Notes: a model not told the origin generated them from the sequence alone. 64,000 bases of DNA from Mesocentrotus franciscanus (GCA_037976565.1 CP137683.1:12718699-12782698), one strand, 5' to 3'; numbered from the stretch's first letter, positions 46,072 through 56,940 are shown. Numbers and translations are program-made.

Positions 46072-46576
46072 TTAAAGGTAATGCAAAGTTTTGGGAAATT
46101 TTGAAATTGGATGGATAGTAATTCTTTAAATTTTTGATATATTTGGATGCCCCTGTGGATGTATTATAAGCACTAAAAAAGTTAGCCCCTAAAACACTTC
46201 TGCTTTCGAGCAAATTGAATAATCAAAATTTACCGGTGCTCCGGTAAATTTCAAATATTTCAAATAGCGCCCAAGGCTATTCCATGCTAGCTGCGACCAT
46301 GAAAATCTCAGAATATGCAGTTCTGATATATAATTTCCAAACGGGAATAGCAAATTGGTCGATTGTAGTCAAGAAACATTGTTTTGAAGCTAAAGTAATA
46401 TCAGTCTTGAGAGGGCGCTATACAACATAAAGAGTTTATTATTTACAATTTCATCACTTTAGACTCGATTTCAACCGCAACAACGATCATTGAATATTGT
46501 AAAATCGCATATGCTTCCAATATGTTCATTTGAACCAAATTCATGACCCCATACCAAAACTTTGTAATACCTTTAA
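46072..46576. mobile_element. 505-bp MITE, ends TTAAAGGTAATGCAAAGTTTTGG
   Basis: Left TTAAAGGTAATGCAAAGTTT, right AAACTTTGTAATACCTTTAA. Preceded by a small ATTGCATTAATTTCATTA tandem repeat. Confidence 0.8.
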
Positions 46577-46629
46577 TTGTCTTGAATCTGAACTACTTGA
46601 AAAATTGTGAAAGTTTCTGACTTTTGTAG

Positions 46630-46715
46630 TATGTCCTCTTTTGTTGACTCAATAATTGTTTTGTGTGGCTTAGAGACTTCGGTGGAAAGCGCTTTATAAG
46701 CACAGTTTTTATTAT
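46630..46715 (+). mobile_element. SINE 3' tail remnant
   Basis: GGCTTAGAGACTTCGGTGGA then AAGCGCTTTATAAGCACAG and (ATT)n: the tail seen at 30058-30090. Confidence 0.65.
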
Positions 46716-46788
46716 TATTATTTATTGAGAAAGATTTGCTCCAGGTTTTATTTCATCACAGATACAGGTTTGGGGTTAGGTAAAGACC

Positions 46789-46939
46789 TGGGCCCTGTTT
46801 CACAAAATTCTTTATCAATAACAAGATAGGATAACTGTTATAAGCTACTGAAATTCTTTCATTTGATTAGCTATGGGCAGATTTGTCATAGATATGTGGC
46901 ATATGTTATTGCGAACAAGTTTTATGAAACAGGGCCCAG
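46789..46939. mobile_element. 151-bp MITE, ends GGGCCCTGTTTCA
   Basis: Left TGGGCCCTGTTTCACAAAAT, right ATGAAACAGGGCCCA. It lies about 147 bp before a gene C exon. Confidence 0.82.
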
Positions 46940-47085
46940 GGTGTAAGTAGTAATTGATCCAGGAATGAAGTTATGAATCCTTTGAGAGTAAGAAATTGAC
47001 CCTGGAGACGGTGGAGCAATTTTCTCTCGGGACTATGTAGAACCCCCCTCTTTTCACTGTTCCCTTTCCTTTGTCCACCCCACAG

Positions 47086-47265
47086 AAAACACTGGAGACC
47101 ATCTTGGGCCAGTACCGCATGGAGTACGTGGATGCCGAGTTGGAGCTAGAGGCCAACTACCAGAGGGAGCAGGAGCTGGAGGCCCTGGAGAACATGGCTG
47201 CTCAGTATGGGAGCCTCTTCTTCAACAGGAAGACCAATGATAGACTGGAGGAAGAAGAAGAAATG
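47086..47265 (+). CDS. PTPRN: Gene C exon: acidic helical region
   Basis: 180 nt, phase 0 in and out. KTLETILGQYRMEYVDAELE, then a long charged helix (LEANYQREQELEALENM) and YGSLFFNRKTNDRLEEEEEM. Acceptor ccaccccacag, donor ATG|gtaggt. The 3' end with its donor is duplicated at 47388-47462. Confidence 0.88.
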
Positions 47266-47319
47266 GTAGGTGGAGAAAGAGGAGGAAAGGACAGGTGGTT
47301 CAAGCCATGTTGATGGGGA

Positions 47320-47378
47320 GGTATCATGGTATAGTGGTTCATTCACTTGACTTTTAATCATGGGCTTCAGGGTACAAA
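47320..47378 (+). mobile_element. SINE head fragment between duplicated exon ends
   Basis: GAGGTATCATGGTATAGTGG and TTCATTCACTTGACTTTTAA match the tRNA-like head at 29737 (GGTATAGTGGTTCATTTACT). The body and tail are absent. Confidence 0.65.
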
Positions 47379-47387
47379 TTCCATATG

Positions 47388-47462
47388 CTCATTACGGGAG
47401 CCTCTTCTTCATCAGGAAGGCCAATGACAGGCTGGAGAAAGAGGAGGAACGGGTAGGTTGAT
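47388..47462 (+). pseudogene. Duplicated 3' end of the preceding gene C exon with donor
   Basis: TACGGGAGCCTCTTCTTCAT.. encodes YGSLFFIRKANDRLEKEEER followed by gtaggttg, mirroring YGSLFFNRKTNDRLEEEEEM|gtaggt. The frame is open, but the nearest upstream acceptor (gcttcag, 47370) is out of phase with the 5' exon, so it is probably a relic, not a cassette exon. A SINE-head fragment separates the copies. Confidence 0.72.
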
Positions 47463-47796
47463 AGCGTATTGAGGGAGATATTTGTGACTGAAGATGGTTT
47501 CGGTCATGGGTTAAATCCCAGGTCAGACTTGGGTTCTGTACGTCAGCTTTTACATGTATGCTATCCTTTATTTTCTTCATACTTCTTAACCGTGAACCTA
47601 TAGAATGCAAGGTTGTGTTTGAGGTTTATTTTATACATTGTAGCTGTGCACAATTATATTTTAGGTGATTGCATGGTACACTTTGATTCTTCTTTTGTAT
47701 TGCTCCATGTGGCGTCAGGCACTTACCTTATAGACACAAACCAGTATAAAGTTTTGCACATCTCATCCGACTTTTGACCCTCTCTTTCCCTTCTAG

Positions 47797-48044
47797 TCAC
47801 GAAATTACGGTCCTGCTTACTACACCGAGGAGGAGAAGAGAACATACCTTCCCAAAAACAAGGCAGCTAGGGGGACCAGCAGGGATGAGGTGGAGGATTT
47901 AATACAGGAGTATGTGCAAGCTATCAAAGATTCGAGCCCCAGGGAGAAGGAAGAAGAAGTGAATTGGATGTATCGCGAGTATTACCAGAAATACCTGGAT
48001 CTCTTGGAGCAGTACAGAGCTATGGAAAGGGCAGCAGAAAATGA
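47797..48044 (+). CDS. PTPRN: Gene C exon: acidic helical region 2
   Basis: 248 nt, phase 0 in, phase 2 out. SRNYGPAYYTEEEKRTYLPK, NKAARGTSRDEVEDLIQEYV, then VNWMYREYYQKYLDLLEQYR. Acceptor tttcccttctag, donor GA|gtaagc. Highly charged, predicted helical; not alignable by eye to vertebrate IA-2. Confidence 0.87.
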
Positions 48045-49621
48045 GTAAGCTATAAAAAAAGCCTTCCAACAAGACTTCATTTGAAATGAAGAAATATATA
48101 ACTTCCTGGAGTGGTTCACATCCCACTGCTGCCACCCTAATATGCAGTCTCCTTAATATCCTTATGGTCAAAAGCTCTCAGTGTGATGATCTGCAGTAGA
48201 AAAGTGTTTCAATTGTATATGAATGTACAAAGTATAGAGCTATGCAAAATGCATCAGATATTGAGTAGAATGTAGCAATATTTTTCTGTTTTGTATACTA
48301 GACATTTGAAATAGGAGAAGTAATCAAGATGTATTCAATTTCAATTTCATCCAAATGTACATGCTCAATCATACAAAGAAAGATTATAAATGTGGTTTGT
48401 GGTTGATGTTCGGAACATTTTTCATACAGGATAGGATCAATTTAAGAGATATACTGTAACTTTAAAAATTCTGCGCAGAACTGGGAACTATTTAGATATT
48501 TTATGAATGCTATCTCTGCAGAGTCTACATAAACATGAGTGCTATGTCCCATTCTGTATATTTCAGCCTTTACAGTAATCATAATTGAGTACATGGTATA
48601 CTGGGGTTAAGCTTATATAGCATTTCCAATGAGACCAATATGCTGTTTTTTAAAGTTTTTTAAAAAAGTATTTATTAAAGCAATTCTCATACATAATAAT
48701 AACATGCTCGTATAGACAACGAATAAATAGTAAAATATAATGTACTAGTTAACTCATCAACAAAATTACTTAACAAAATATCTGCCATTTCTTATTATGA
48801 AGATCAAGACGATTTTTTTCTTGAAAGCAATTATACGTTCCATTTTAAGAGCTTGTAGAAAAGAACGAAACAATAGAATAATGTTTAGCATTTTACAAGT
48901 AAATGTAAAATATTTTGCAAAAATAATAACTGTATTGACAAAATAGAAATGATTGGTAATAAGAGTACCAAAAAAAATATTCTTCATCTGCGAACAAAAC
49001 ATTACGTATATTTTTTCTTTTAACCATAAAAATATATCACTCTAAAGAGATTGTACTTTTTCACAATTTAGAAATAAATGAACGCCTGTTCATGATTTTC
49101 ACAAAAAGTAGAGATTGACAAAGTACTTAAACCTATTTGATAAACAAAACTTTGTGTTGCAATTTTTCTGTGAATAAGTTTAAATTGGAAATTACTCATT
49201 TTATTATCTATTGATGATCTATATAGAAACTTAAATCAGGATTTCCAAATTAGTGAATCTTCAATGAGCTGTTGTTGTTGAATCAGTTTTCAAGGCATGA
49301 GGTTATTTCAGCTTTTCATTTTGCCCAAAATGTCATCCTTGATTATAATGTCACAGTGATATCATTGTTGGTTCCAAGTAATTTTTTGTCAAATCTACTG
49401 TACTTCCCATCAAGAACTGACGGGGCTATAAATTGAGCGCATCTTTACACAATTTTCATAGAGACAGACCCATTTTTCCAAAAAAAAGATGTGTGAGCAG
49501 AGAAAATATGGCAGCGTGCTTAATCATTGATTTCATTGTGTGCCAGAGAAAATGGCAAATATTGGAATCCAAGAACAGACAACAGAACCAATGTTTGATT
49601 TTGTTATGGTGCTTCCTAAAG
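48045..49621. other. Gene C intron, no feature
   Basis: AT-rich unique DNA of 1.6 kb. No exon needed by phase and none seen. Confidence 0.5.
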
Positions 49622-49885
49622 GTTGGCAGAAGGAGAGGAATACGGGGAGGAGAGCCCGGATTACTATGCAGAGGTTCAGGAAAAACTTGACTACTTAAAA
49701 CAGTACTTAGAGGAGATATACCGGGGAGGTGGAGGAGGAGGAAGAAGAGGAAGAGGAGGCAGGGATGATGGAAGGAAGTGATGAAGGGATGATGGATGGA
49801 GGGATGAGCCAAAGTTCAAGTAGCTGGTGGGATGCTAGCAGTAGTAGCATCAGCGAAGGAGGAGTAGAAGAGGTCTTGGCAGAAG
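49622..49885 (+). CDS. PTPRN: Gene C exon: acidic/serine region with apparent 1-bp frameshift
   Basis: Acceptor tgcttcctaaag gives LAEGEEYGEESPDYYAEVQE then KLDYLKQYLEEIYR. After the GGGG at 49723-49726 this frame turns Gly/Arg-rich and stops (TGA at about 49782), while the +1 frame stays open: a long Glu run, MMEGSDEGMMDGG, SQSSSSWWDASSSSISEGGV and EEVLAEG up to the strong donor GAAG|gtgagg, whose phase fits the next exon. One surplus G in the run would explain this. Alternative: a weak donor (gtggag) after 49728 gives a short, in-frame exon. Confidence 0.75.
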
Positions 49886-50373
49886 GTGAGGAGAGTTGTT
49901 TCCATGGAGATGATGGAGATGATGATGGTGGTGATAAAGAATATAATATATATATATAATCAGAACAATAATGATAACAATAGAATTGGTCAATTTAGAA
50001 AATGTTTCATGCTCTCCGCTTTGTGCTAATTACATAAGTTTTAAGTAGTGATTTTTTCAGATCCCTGTATCTTTTCTACATACACAGGTTTTATTGTTAT
50101 TGTTGAATCATGATCAAATTGTTGTTGTACGATGAGCGCTGTACGATCTTGTAAGCTCATCACAATTGAACACGTAGCCCTGATTTACAAGCCATATTGC
50201 ATGTAGTAGAATGCTCTTTTACCGTCGCATCCCCCCATCTCAACTCCCATGTTTTCAAGATAAGCTAATGGATTAACCAACTAACGAGATAATAATTGCA
50301 TTGTGCTGGTAAATAGTGTTCATCTCCTAGACCTTGCTCTCACCCTCACCTACATCTACTTGAAATCCTGCAG
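49886..50373. other. Gene C intron
   Basis: Short GAT/GGT run just after the donor, (TA)n at 49944-49959, otherwise unique. Confidence 0.5.
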
Positions 50374-50676
50374 GAATTGACCGCCTGGCCGTCCAGCTCA
50401 TCAACAACGAACTCATCCCCCAGATGACCCCTCAGGAGCAAGAGCAGTGGAAACGACTCAACGAGGAGGAGAAGGAGGGCATCATCCAGGAGGCTCTTCA
50501 GGCTATTGACTGGGTTGCCATGGAGATGGAGGCGGAGGATGAAAAGGGAGGAGAGGTCCAGAAGGAGATGGTGGCAGAGGCAATGCAGGAGGAAGAGGAG
50601 GCAGAAGAGGAGGAGGCAGAAGTGGAGGAGGAAGCGATTGAAGCGGCGATGAAAGACAGAGAGTGGCTTAATGAAG
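50374..50676 (+). CDS. PTPRN: Gene C exon: conserved 'LTPEQ-like' helix and Glu-rich tail
   Basis: 303 nt, acceptor gaaatcctgcag, donor GAAG|gtaatt, phase 1 in and out. IDRLAVQLINNELIPQMTPQ, EQEQWKRLNEEEKEGIIQEA, QAIDWVAMEMEAEDEKGG, then a Glu/Ala run and KDREWLNEG. The first part resembles IA-2 just before its mature ectodomain. A GAT microsatellite starts 14 bp after the donor. Confidence 0.88.
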
Positions 50677-50689
50677 GTAATTATAATTG

Positions 50690-50720
50690 AATGTGATGGT
50701 GATGAAGATGATGATGATGT

Positions 50721-50778
<58 letters not shown>

Positions 50779-50786
50779 GATGATGT

Positions 50787-50820
<34 letters not shown>

Positions 50821-50822
50821 GA
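50690..50822. repeat. (GAT)n microsatellite at start of intron
   Basis: GAT array with a few GAA and GTT interruptions, starting 14 bp after the donor of the Glu-rich exon. Confidence 0.92.
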
Positions 50823-51054
50823 TTCTAGTTCATATTCTGTTGGACTTTGCTTATTTTAGGGAGTCTTGATGGTCTCTTGCAGTAGAGATAATGCATTGTC
50901 CTTAGGTTTCATTAATATCCGCCTTACAATATCTTGAACACTACATGTAAGACTGTTTTCACCATAATGTAGATTTGGAGAATAATAGATCTCCAGACAG
51001 AATACATATGTCGAAAGAAATGGTGTAAAGTTAGGTGGGGCAGGAAATAAGGTG

Positions 51055-51079
51055 AGCAAGAGAGAAAGAGAGCAAGAGG

Positions 51080-51125
<46 letters not shown>

Positions 51126-51190
51126 GAAAAAGAGAGAGAAAGGAAGAAAGGGGGAGAGCAAGAGAGAAATAGAGAGAGAGAGAGAGAGGC
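51055..51190. repeat. GA-rich simple repeat
   Basis: (GA)n with AAAG interruptions. Confidence 0.88.
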
Positions 51191-51422
51191 ATGAAGACAC
51201 CGATTATCCTCACCTTTAGTTTTCAGAAGTTATTACACTCATCAAAACAATGCTCTTCAACTGATATTTCATAGATTCTAGATTCCATCTGATAATATTA
51301 ATTGAAAATATAATTACCAAGAGAGTAGTCAGGTACAACAGCTTCAGCTAATATCTTTTCTTTAACAAGCTCCTAATTCCTATGAACTCTTGTTAACTCT
51401 TTCATGGCTAATTAAAAATCGT

Positions 51423-52033
51423 GATCAAGTGAGATATAGAAGCAAATTATCTCAAAGATGGGTAATAAAAAATACACTGACAGAAATAGATTTGAAGATT
51501 AGCTGTGTTTGATTTAAAAGAGACTAAAGTTTGTCAGATATCAGATATTAACAGTAATATATTTATCATAGCTAATTGTATCTCCTTTTTGTTATCCATT
51601 CGTTAATTCAAATTCATTAAAGGGTAATCCTGTCAAATTATAATGAACCTCAATGGAATGGGTACTTAACATTTGTTGGCAAATAATCTATTTAGCTTAT
51701 CTTATGTTATTCAACCCTAAATGATGAAGTGATCAAGTGAGATATAGAAAGCAAATTATCTCAAAGATGGGGAATAAAAATACTCTGACAGAAATAGATT
51801 TGAAGATTAACCATGTTTGATTTAAAAGAGACTAAAGTTTATCAGATATCAGGAAGTTTTATATATATTTATCATAGCTAATTATTTTCTTATATATTTT
51901 TTATCCATTGATTAATTCAAATTAGTTAAAGGGTAATCCTGTCAAAATATAGAGATCCTTAATGGAATGGGTACTTAACATTTGTTGGCAAATAATCTAT
52001 TTAGCTTATCTTATGTTTAATATTCAACCCTAA
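51423..52033. repeat. About 305-bp tandem duplication
   Basis: Unit 1 51423-51722 and unit 2 51730-52033 share GATCAAGTGAGATATAGAA, TTAAAGGGTAATCCTGTCAA and ACTTAACATTTGTTGGCAAA with few differences. Unique, non-transposon sequence; a recent local duplication. Confidence 0.88.
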
Positions 52034-52330
52034 ATTCACATAATACTACTGTAGTTATTTGCAAAATTTCTACTGTGCATGTATTGAAAATTAAAAGAGT
52101 ATATAACAAAAAGTTGCAGAACCAGTGAATTCACATATTCTATCAAATCCTCTGCTTAATATTGGTAATTCCCTTTTCTATTTAGTGGATATAGACAATC
52201 CCTAAACTGTTTACCTCAGATTTTATACTACAAATCTATCAAGAAATTACATAACTCAAAGGAAACAAAAATGTAGGTGTATATCATTTAGGGCTGTACA
52301 GTATATTTTGGTGCAGTTCATATTACACCT

Positions 52331-52617
52331 GGGGGGTGATTCACAAAGACTAAGATCGACTTAAAGTTGGACTTAACTATATGGCAGGCTGCTCATGCCA
52401 CTGTTTTCTCTCACCATCATGATCTTTAGATAATATTTTTTTGTTCAATAATGAATTATCAAAAATATAAATTCTGTAGATTTGTGACCATGATTTGTAC
52501 GTCCCTTGAGAGACCAATGCCAGTAAATGGTGAGATCAAACAGTGGCATGAAAAGTCTGCCATAGTTAAGTCCAACTTAAAGTCGATCTTAGTCTAAAGT
52601 TGTGAAACACTCCCCAG
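52331..52617. mobile_element. GGGGTGTTTCACAAAG MITE, full copy
   Basis: GGGGGGTGATTCACAAAGAC ... GTTGTGAAACACTCCCC, with long inverted repeats including AGTTGGACTTAACTAT / CATAGTTAAGTCCAACT. Confidence 0.83.
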
Positions 52618-52779
52618 TTATTAGAGGGTAAAAAAGCTTTACACCAGCTTACATGTAGATTGTGAATATCTGAAGAAGAAGAAATGTTTTTAGACAATTT
52701 GTCAATCAGTTTGTTTGGGGCAAGTACAGATGTTAAGCATGGCTAGTGCAAAATTATCACACCCTCTACAAGTAGCAGG

Positions 52780-53120
52780 ACTGGGCAGGAAAATGGTAAC
52801 TGGTACCCCATTTTGGGGGCAAGAAGGATCGGCTTCCTACATTAACTGGCCTCATTTCGATATGTAAAAAAGATGTGTTGAGGATACCAGCGCTTGTTTC
52901 CACCGGAGATGTGTATCTCCGTCGGCGTACTTTGCATTCTCTTGCATAATAAGTTTGCCAAGCAGAGCGTACTAGCACTTAACAATTTGAATCAGAAGAA
53001 GAAGAAGATGGCAGGTGCATCGCCATAGCAACCGGCATAGATACGGGGGCTTGAGGGGAGGCGTACTCTCAGTCTCAAAACACTTCCATTATTAGGTATC
53101 TTCTTCACATTGGTAGGGAG
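52780..53120. promoter_or_regulatory. Repeat-poor GC-richer island in gene C intron
   Basis: Unique sequence with an RFX-like half site CGCCATAGCAAC (53021-53032) and a 10-bp palindrome-like TCCACCGGAGATG / CTCCGTCGG stretch. Possible enhancer; a 70-codon minus frame is probably chance. Confidence 0.22.
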
Positions 53121-53536
53121 TGCAGTGACTTGCGGTTACATCATTAGCATATGATTACGTCTGGTGGAATTCTGGTAAAGATGAAAATTGATTTGAGAGC
53201 TTTCTCATTCTTTTAATGTCAGTTTGGAAGAATACAGGTATCATATTAGACATGTCCCTTAAAAAGGAGTGTTCTTCATATACCCTCACATTCAAAATAT
53301 AATCTTATAGCTGTGATGTCTAGACAAAACTTCCATGCTACTTGCGTGTGTAGTCCCATCTACCCTTGTCTGTGTGCTTTGCTTGTGTCTTAGCATGATT
53401 GAGTCAGTTTCTCATTTTGATGGTTCCAAAATAGAATATTCATTAGTTCCTCTTGACTTCTTAATCAAACATTCAATGTCACTTCTAGAAAGTTTCTTTC
53501 CCAATGCAGTGATACGATCAGTACTCAATTGCATCT

Positions 53537-54361
53537 TTTAAAGGTACTATGTCCCATTTGCAGGCCAAAAAAGAGAAGGTTAAATTCCAACGGCATTTGA
53601 AAGCCAATACTAATTTAGAACTTCCCTCAAATCAAAAGGGCTTGAAAATGGCTTTTAGTGGGAAAATAACGACCATTAGTTGTCGAATCGACTTAAGTGA
53701 TTGCAATCACCTAAGTAATAGTCTGATTTTTAGACCCTTTTACCGAATGGCCTAAATTTTGATTTGTGCTGCACAAAGATTCAATCAGGGTATTTTTGGC
53801 CATTACAAGTGGTGGGTTATTGATGTAGACAAATGCTCATGTACCTGTTACAGCTCATTTTATGTATGTTATTACCAATGAAAAAGATATCAGTCAGTCA
53901 CTCAATAGTGTCTGACAGTGAAGTCTAGAAAGTAAACTGGTTTCCTTGCATAATTTGAATACTAGGACACTGCTAATGTTTAAATTTCACAGATAGGACA
54001 TACATGACATATTCATAATAATTATATTTGCTTATATAGCGCCTAACACTTACTTTATCAGAAGTCTCTAAGCGCTCTACAATAATGCAGCATATAATTA
54101 CCCTGGCTTTAGCAATGCAGCTGTCACGCTCTGCGTTTCAAGGAATAAATTCCTACCAGGTCCCCATTTACTTCACCTGGGTGGAGTGTGGCAAATGTAG
54201 ATCAATGTCTTGCCAAAGGACATTAGTGCCGCAGCGGGACTCGAACCGCGGACCTTGTGATCGATATTCCGGCGACGTGTCCACTCAACCACGACACCTT
54301 TAATTCCTCCAAAGTTCTACAGAATTTGATGTTGGCTGCAAAAGGGACATAGTATCTTTAA
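53537..54361. mobile_element. TTTAAAGATACTATGTCCC MITE, copy 2 (inverted), with nested SINE
   Basis: TTTAAAGGTACTATGTCCCA ... AGGGACATAGTATCTTTAA; interrupted by a SINE at about 54017-54302. Confidence 0.82.
54017..54302 (-). mobile_element. tRNA-derived SINE nested in a MITE
   Basis: Minus strand: head GTGTCGTGGTTGAGTGGACA, B box GGTTCGAGTCCC, body AATGTCCTTTGGCAAGACAT, tail AGAGCGCTTAGAGACTTCTG and GGCGCTATATAAGCAAATAT. Short TAAT-type target duplication at the borders. Confidence 0.85.
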
Positions 54362-54569
54362 GTCTGTTTGCTCTGTATTAAGTATGCATGTACAAATTCT
54401 TTTTACATCCCCGACGACGAATATACATATTAATTGATTCATTCGCTATTTGTAGTTAATGCCCTTCTGGCTAAGAACAGACAATTAATGATTTTTCAGT
54501 TTACCATTAGGTTTTATTACATGTAGCTCCATTCCATGAAAAGTTTTTTAGAAACAATACTGTTGTGTG

Positions 54570-54975
54570 TGTTGGGATGGGGAAATGGCTCTTTTCTCAG
54601 AATAGAAATCATTGGGCATTTCAAATATATAACAGATACGTGATAAAACATGCCTGGAAAGGAAATAGAAGAGACAAAGAGTGGACTGACCTGTAAAATA
54701 GACCAAGAAAGAATAGACTGATGTGTGAGAAAAAGCTGCTCTTTATACTGGAGGTTTATTGACCAAGTTTTGGTGATTCTGAATAGAGATCATGAGACAG
54801 TTTTAGATGTTTATTGAATCTGCGAGAAAAGATACAAGGAACGGAAATGAAAGAGACAAAGAATAGACCGACTTTAGACATTAAACAGAGGCAAATAGTA
54901 GGCTTACCTTTATTAAAGAAGAAGCCGCTCATAGTACTGCAGGTTTATAGACCAAGTTTTGGTGCTTCGGATGCA
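54570..54975. repeat. About 195-bp degenerate tandem duplication
   Basis: GAAATAGAAGAGACAAAGAG / GAAATGAAAGAGACAAAGAA and TTTATTGACCAAGTTTTGGT / TTTATAGACCAAGTTTTGGT mark two units. Confidence 0.7.
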
Positions 54976-55079
54976 TCTAACTTACCATAAAAACCATAGG
55001 ATTCAGATCAAGCAGCCCAGAGAGGAGATTAACTCACAATGGGGAGAGGAAACGGAAATTGATAGTAAAACTTTTTTAT

Positions 55080-55400
55080 GGAATATCTGTGTCTCCTGAG
55101 ACGGGATGTGCAGAAAAAGGTAGTCGCGTATCTCCCACATCGTCCCCGGGCGTTGACCTATCGCATGTGACCGAGCAGGCTATGTTCTCATTTAGGGGAT
55201 AACAACTTTGGTGCACCCTGGCGTGCTTCGTTCATTAGGGTTTAAGCCACTTGCGCGTGTTGAATTACAAGCAAATTACGCTTTGGCTTTATCCCTGTAG
55301 CGGTTCTATTTTGGTGCTCATGGAGGGATCTTTAGGAGAGTATGTAGGTGTGTGGGACGTTTTGTCATCTCCGCTTTTTTGATGGGAGGTGTAGGAGGCT
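55080..55400. other. Repeat-poor intronic DNA
   Basis: Unique sequence of higher GC between repeats; possible regulatory DNA, no motif cluster I would defend. Confidence 0.2.
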
Positions 55401-55454
55401 GATGTATGAATCATGAGTGTGAGATCAGCAGAGATTGAAGGGATGGACTAGAGG

Positions 55455-55638
55455 AACAAAGAGAGAGAGAGAGAGAGAGAGATGGAGGGAGAGAAATAGA
55501 AAAAGAGAGAGAGGATGAGAAAAAGAGAGGAGAGAGATGGAGGGGAGGGAGGGAGAGGGAGAGAGAGATAGGGATAGAAGGTATGAAAGATAAAGAGAGA
55601 GAATAGAAAGAAAGAAAAAGAGGGAGAGAGATAAAGAT

Positions 55639-55669
<31 letters not shown>

Positions 55670-55830
55670 TGGAGGGAAGGGAGAGAGTAAGAGAGATGAG
55701 GGAGGAGGGAGAGGGAGAGAAAGATGGGGATAGAAGGTAAGAGAGATAAAGAGAGAGAGAGAAAGAGGGAGAGAATAGAAAGAAAGAAAAAGAGGAAGAG
55801 AGATAAAGATCTATAGAGAAAAAGAGAGTA
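55455..55830. repeat. GA-rich simple repeats with higher-order unit
   Basis: GATAGGGATAGAAGGTA..GAGAGATAAAGAGAGAG recurs at about 55567 and 55725. Long Ser/Leu minus frames are artefacts. Confidence 0.88.
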
Positions 55831-56303
55831 TATGAGAAAGATGCATGCACATATAGGAAGACACCAAAAAAGATCTTTAGTGACCAATGGACCATTGGAC
55901 AGATGGTAAGAAAATAATCGGCACAGCATGACAGAGATAGTGATAGCATGTAAGAATTGTAGTATGTGAGAGAGTGCTAGAGAGAAAATTGAGAGGAAGA
56001 AACGTAGGAGAGAGAGAGGGGGTGGGTGGCTTAAAGGATATGAATGATTTCTTTATACAACGTGGAAGTGTACAAAATAAATGATAATAAATGGAAGCAT
56101 GTCCATATCACACCCATCATCATTAGATATGAAACTACTTCTTAAGTATTTTTAGCAGGTTTTTTTCTGCTTTCATGCAATACTGAATGGATGCATGCTT
56201 GTGCACATAGTGGTTTAATTGTGTTACCAAGCGAGGGCCATTCGATCCCTCTTCTATGCACAGGAAGTGCATCCCACTGTGTGTGTCTTCCAACTAATTT
56301 GAA

Positions 56304-56311
56304 TGACGTCA
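56304..56311. promoter_or_regulatory. Consensus CRE TGACGTCA in gene C intron
   Basis: Perfect CREB/ATF palindrome in a short repeat-poor block (56150-56420). Weak alone. Confidence 0.22.
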
Positions 56312-56809
56312 GTATGGGAGCCGGATTACGCATGTGCCTTTCTATCTGTAATTCCATCCCTCCCCCTCCCTCCCTCCTTCCCCATCTTCCTGTCTCTAAT
56401 TCGACAACAACCTGAATGGTTTCATCTAATAACTCGCATGTGCCATTTTAAGCTCATGGAATGCTTAAACGTGGGTTAGAAAATGATATTGTTTGATGAT
56501 GTATGTCTGGTTGAATGACGCACTGGATGCGTAATTATAGGTGTTTGTTTTTTGTAGCGGAAATTTACTCTTGGCTTCCCTAATTTTACTATCAAAGTTC
56601 ATTTATGATTATTGTTTACAAAAGTAAACCGGAAGGGGGTAATATATTTGATGTTTGCAGTTAGCTTTCCTTTTGAAATTGAAAGGATAGAGGGGTAGAC
56701 AGTTGCAAGTGTTCTTTTTCAGACAGAATTGCTCCAAGTTGATTAAAGTCTGTAATTTAAATATAGAATGTCATGTAAAATTGTGAAATCATCACAAAGT
56801 GTTATTCAT

Positions 56810-56940
56810 AAATAATAATAATAATAATATCAATGATAATAATAATGATAATGATAATAATAATGATGATAATAATAATAATGCTTATAAAGCGCTTACC
56901 ACTGAAGTCTCTAAGCGCTCTAACAAACAAAATACAATGA
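56810..56940 (-). mobile_element. SINE tail remnant with AAT/GAT run
   Basis: (AATAAT)n, then GCTTATAAAGCGCTTACCAC and TGAAGTCTCTAAGCGCTCT: the SINE 3' tail in reverse orientation. Confidence 0.7.

Larger units (their letters stand above)
34295..50676 (+). other. PTPRN: Gene C locus: PTPRN/PTPRN2 (IA-2, phogrin) orthologue, N-terminal part
   Basis: Six plus-strand exons: 34295-34342, 39317-39459, 47086-47265, 47797-48044, 49622-49885, 50374-50676. They encode the lumenal pro-region of the receptor-type protein tyrosine phosphatase of dense-core vesicles (IA-2/ICA512 family; single-copy ida-1/ia2 in invertebrates). Key evidence is the RESP18-homology start, GCHFSEVC...CVEDNLFGSC, which parallels human IA-2 GCLFDRRLC...CIQDGLFGQC, and DRGYQWRDEAAQ against SQGLSWHDDLTQ. 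Later RLAVQLINNELIPQMTPQEQ resembles IA-2 RLAAVLAGYGVELRQLTPEQ. The protein is strikingly Glu-rich, as granule cargo regions often are. Signal-peptide exon not found; SEA-like, transmembrane and phosphatase domains lie beyond the window. Human sequences are from memory. Confidence 0.85.

Noticed and set aside
47370..47454. Cassette exon from the duplicated gene C exon end
   Set aside because: The only upstream acceptor gives the wrong phase relative to the exon ending at 47265.
55411..55949. Two 170-codon Ser/Leu frames
   Set aside because: GA repeat translation.
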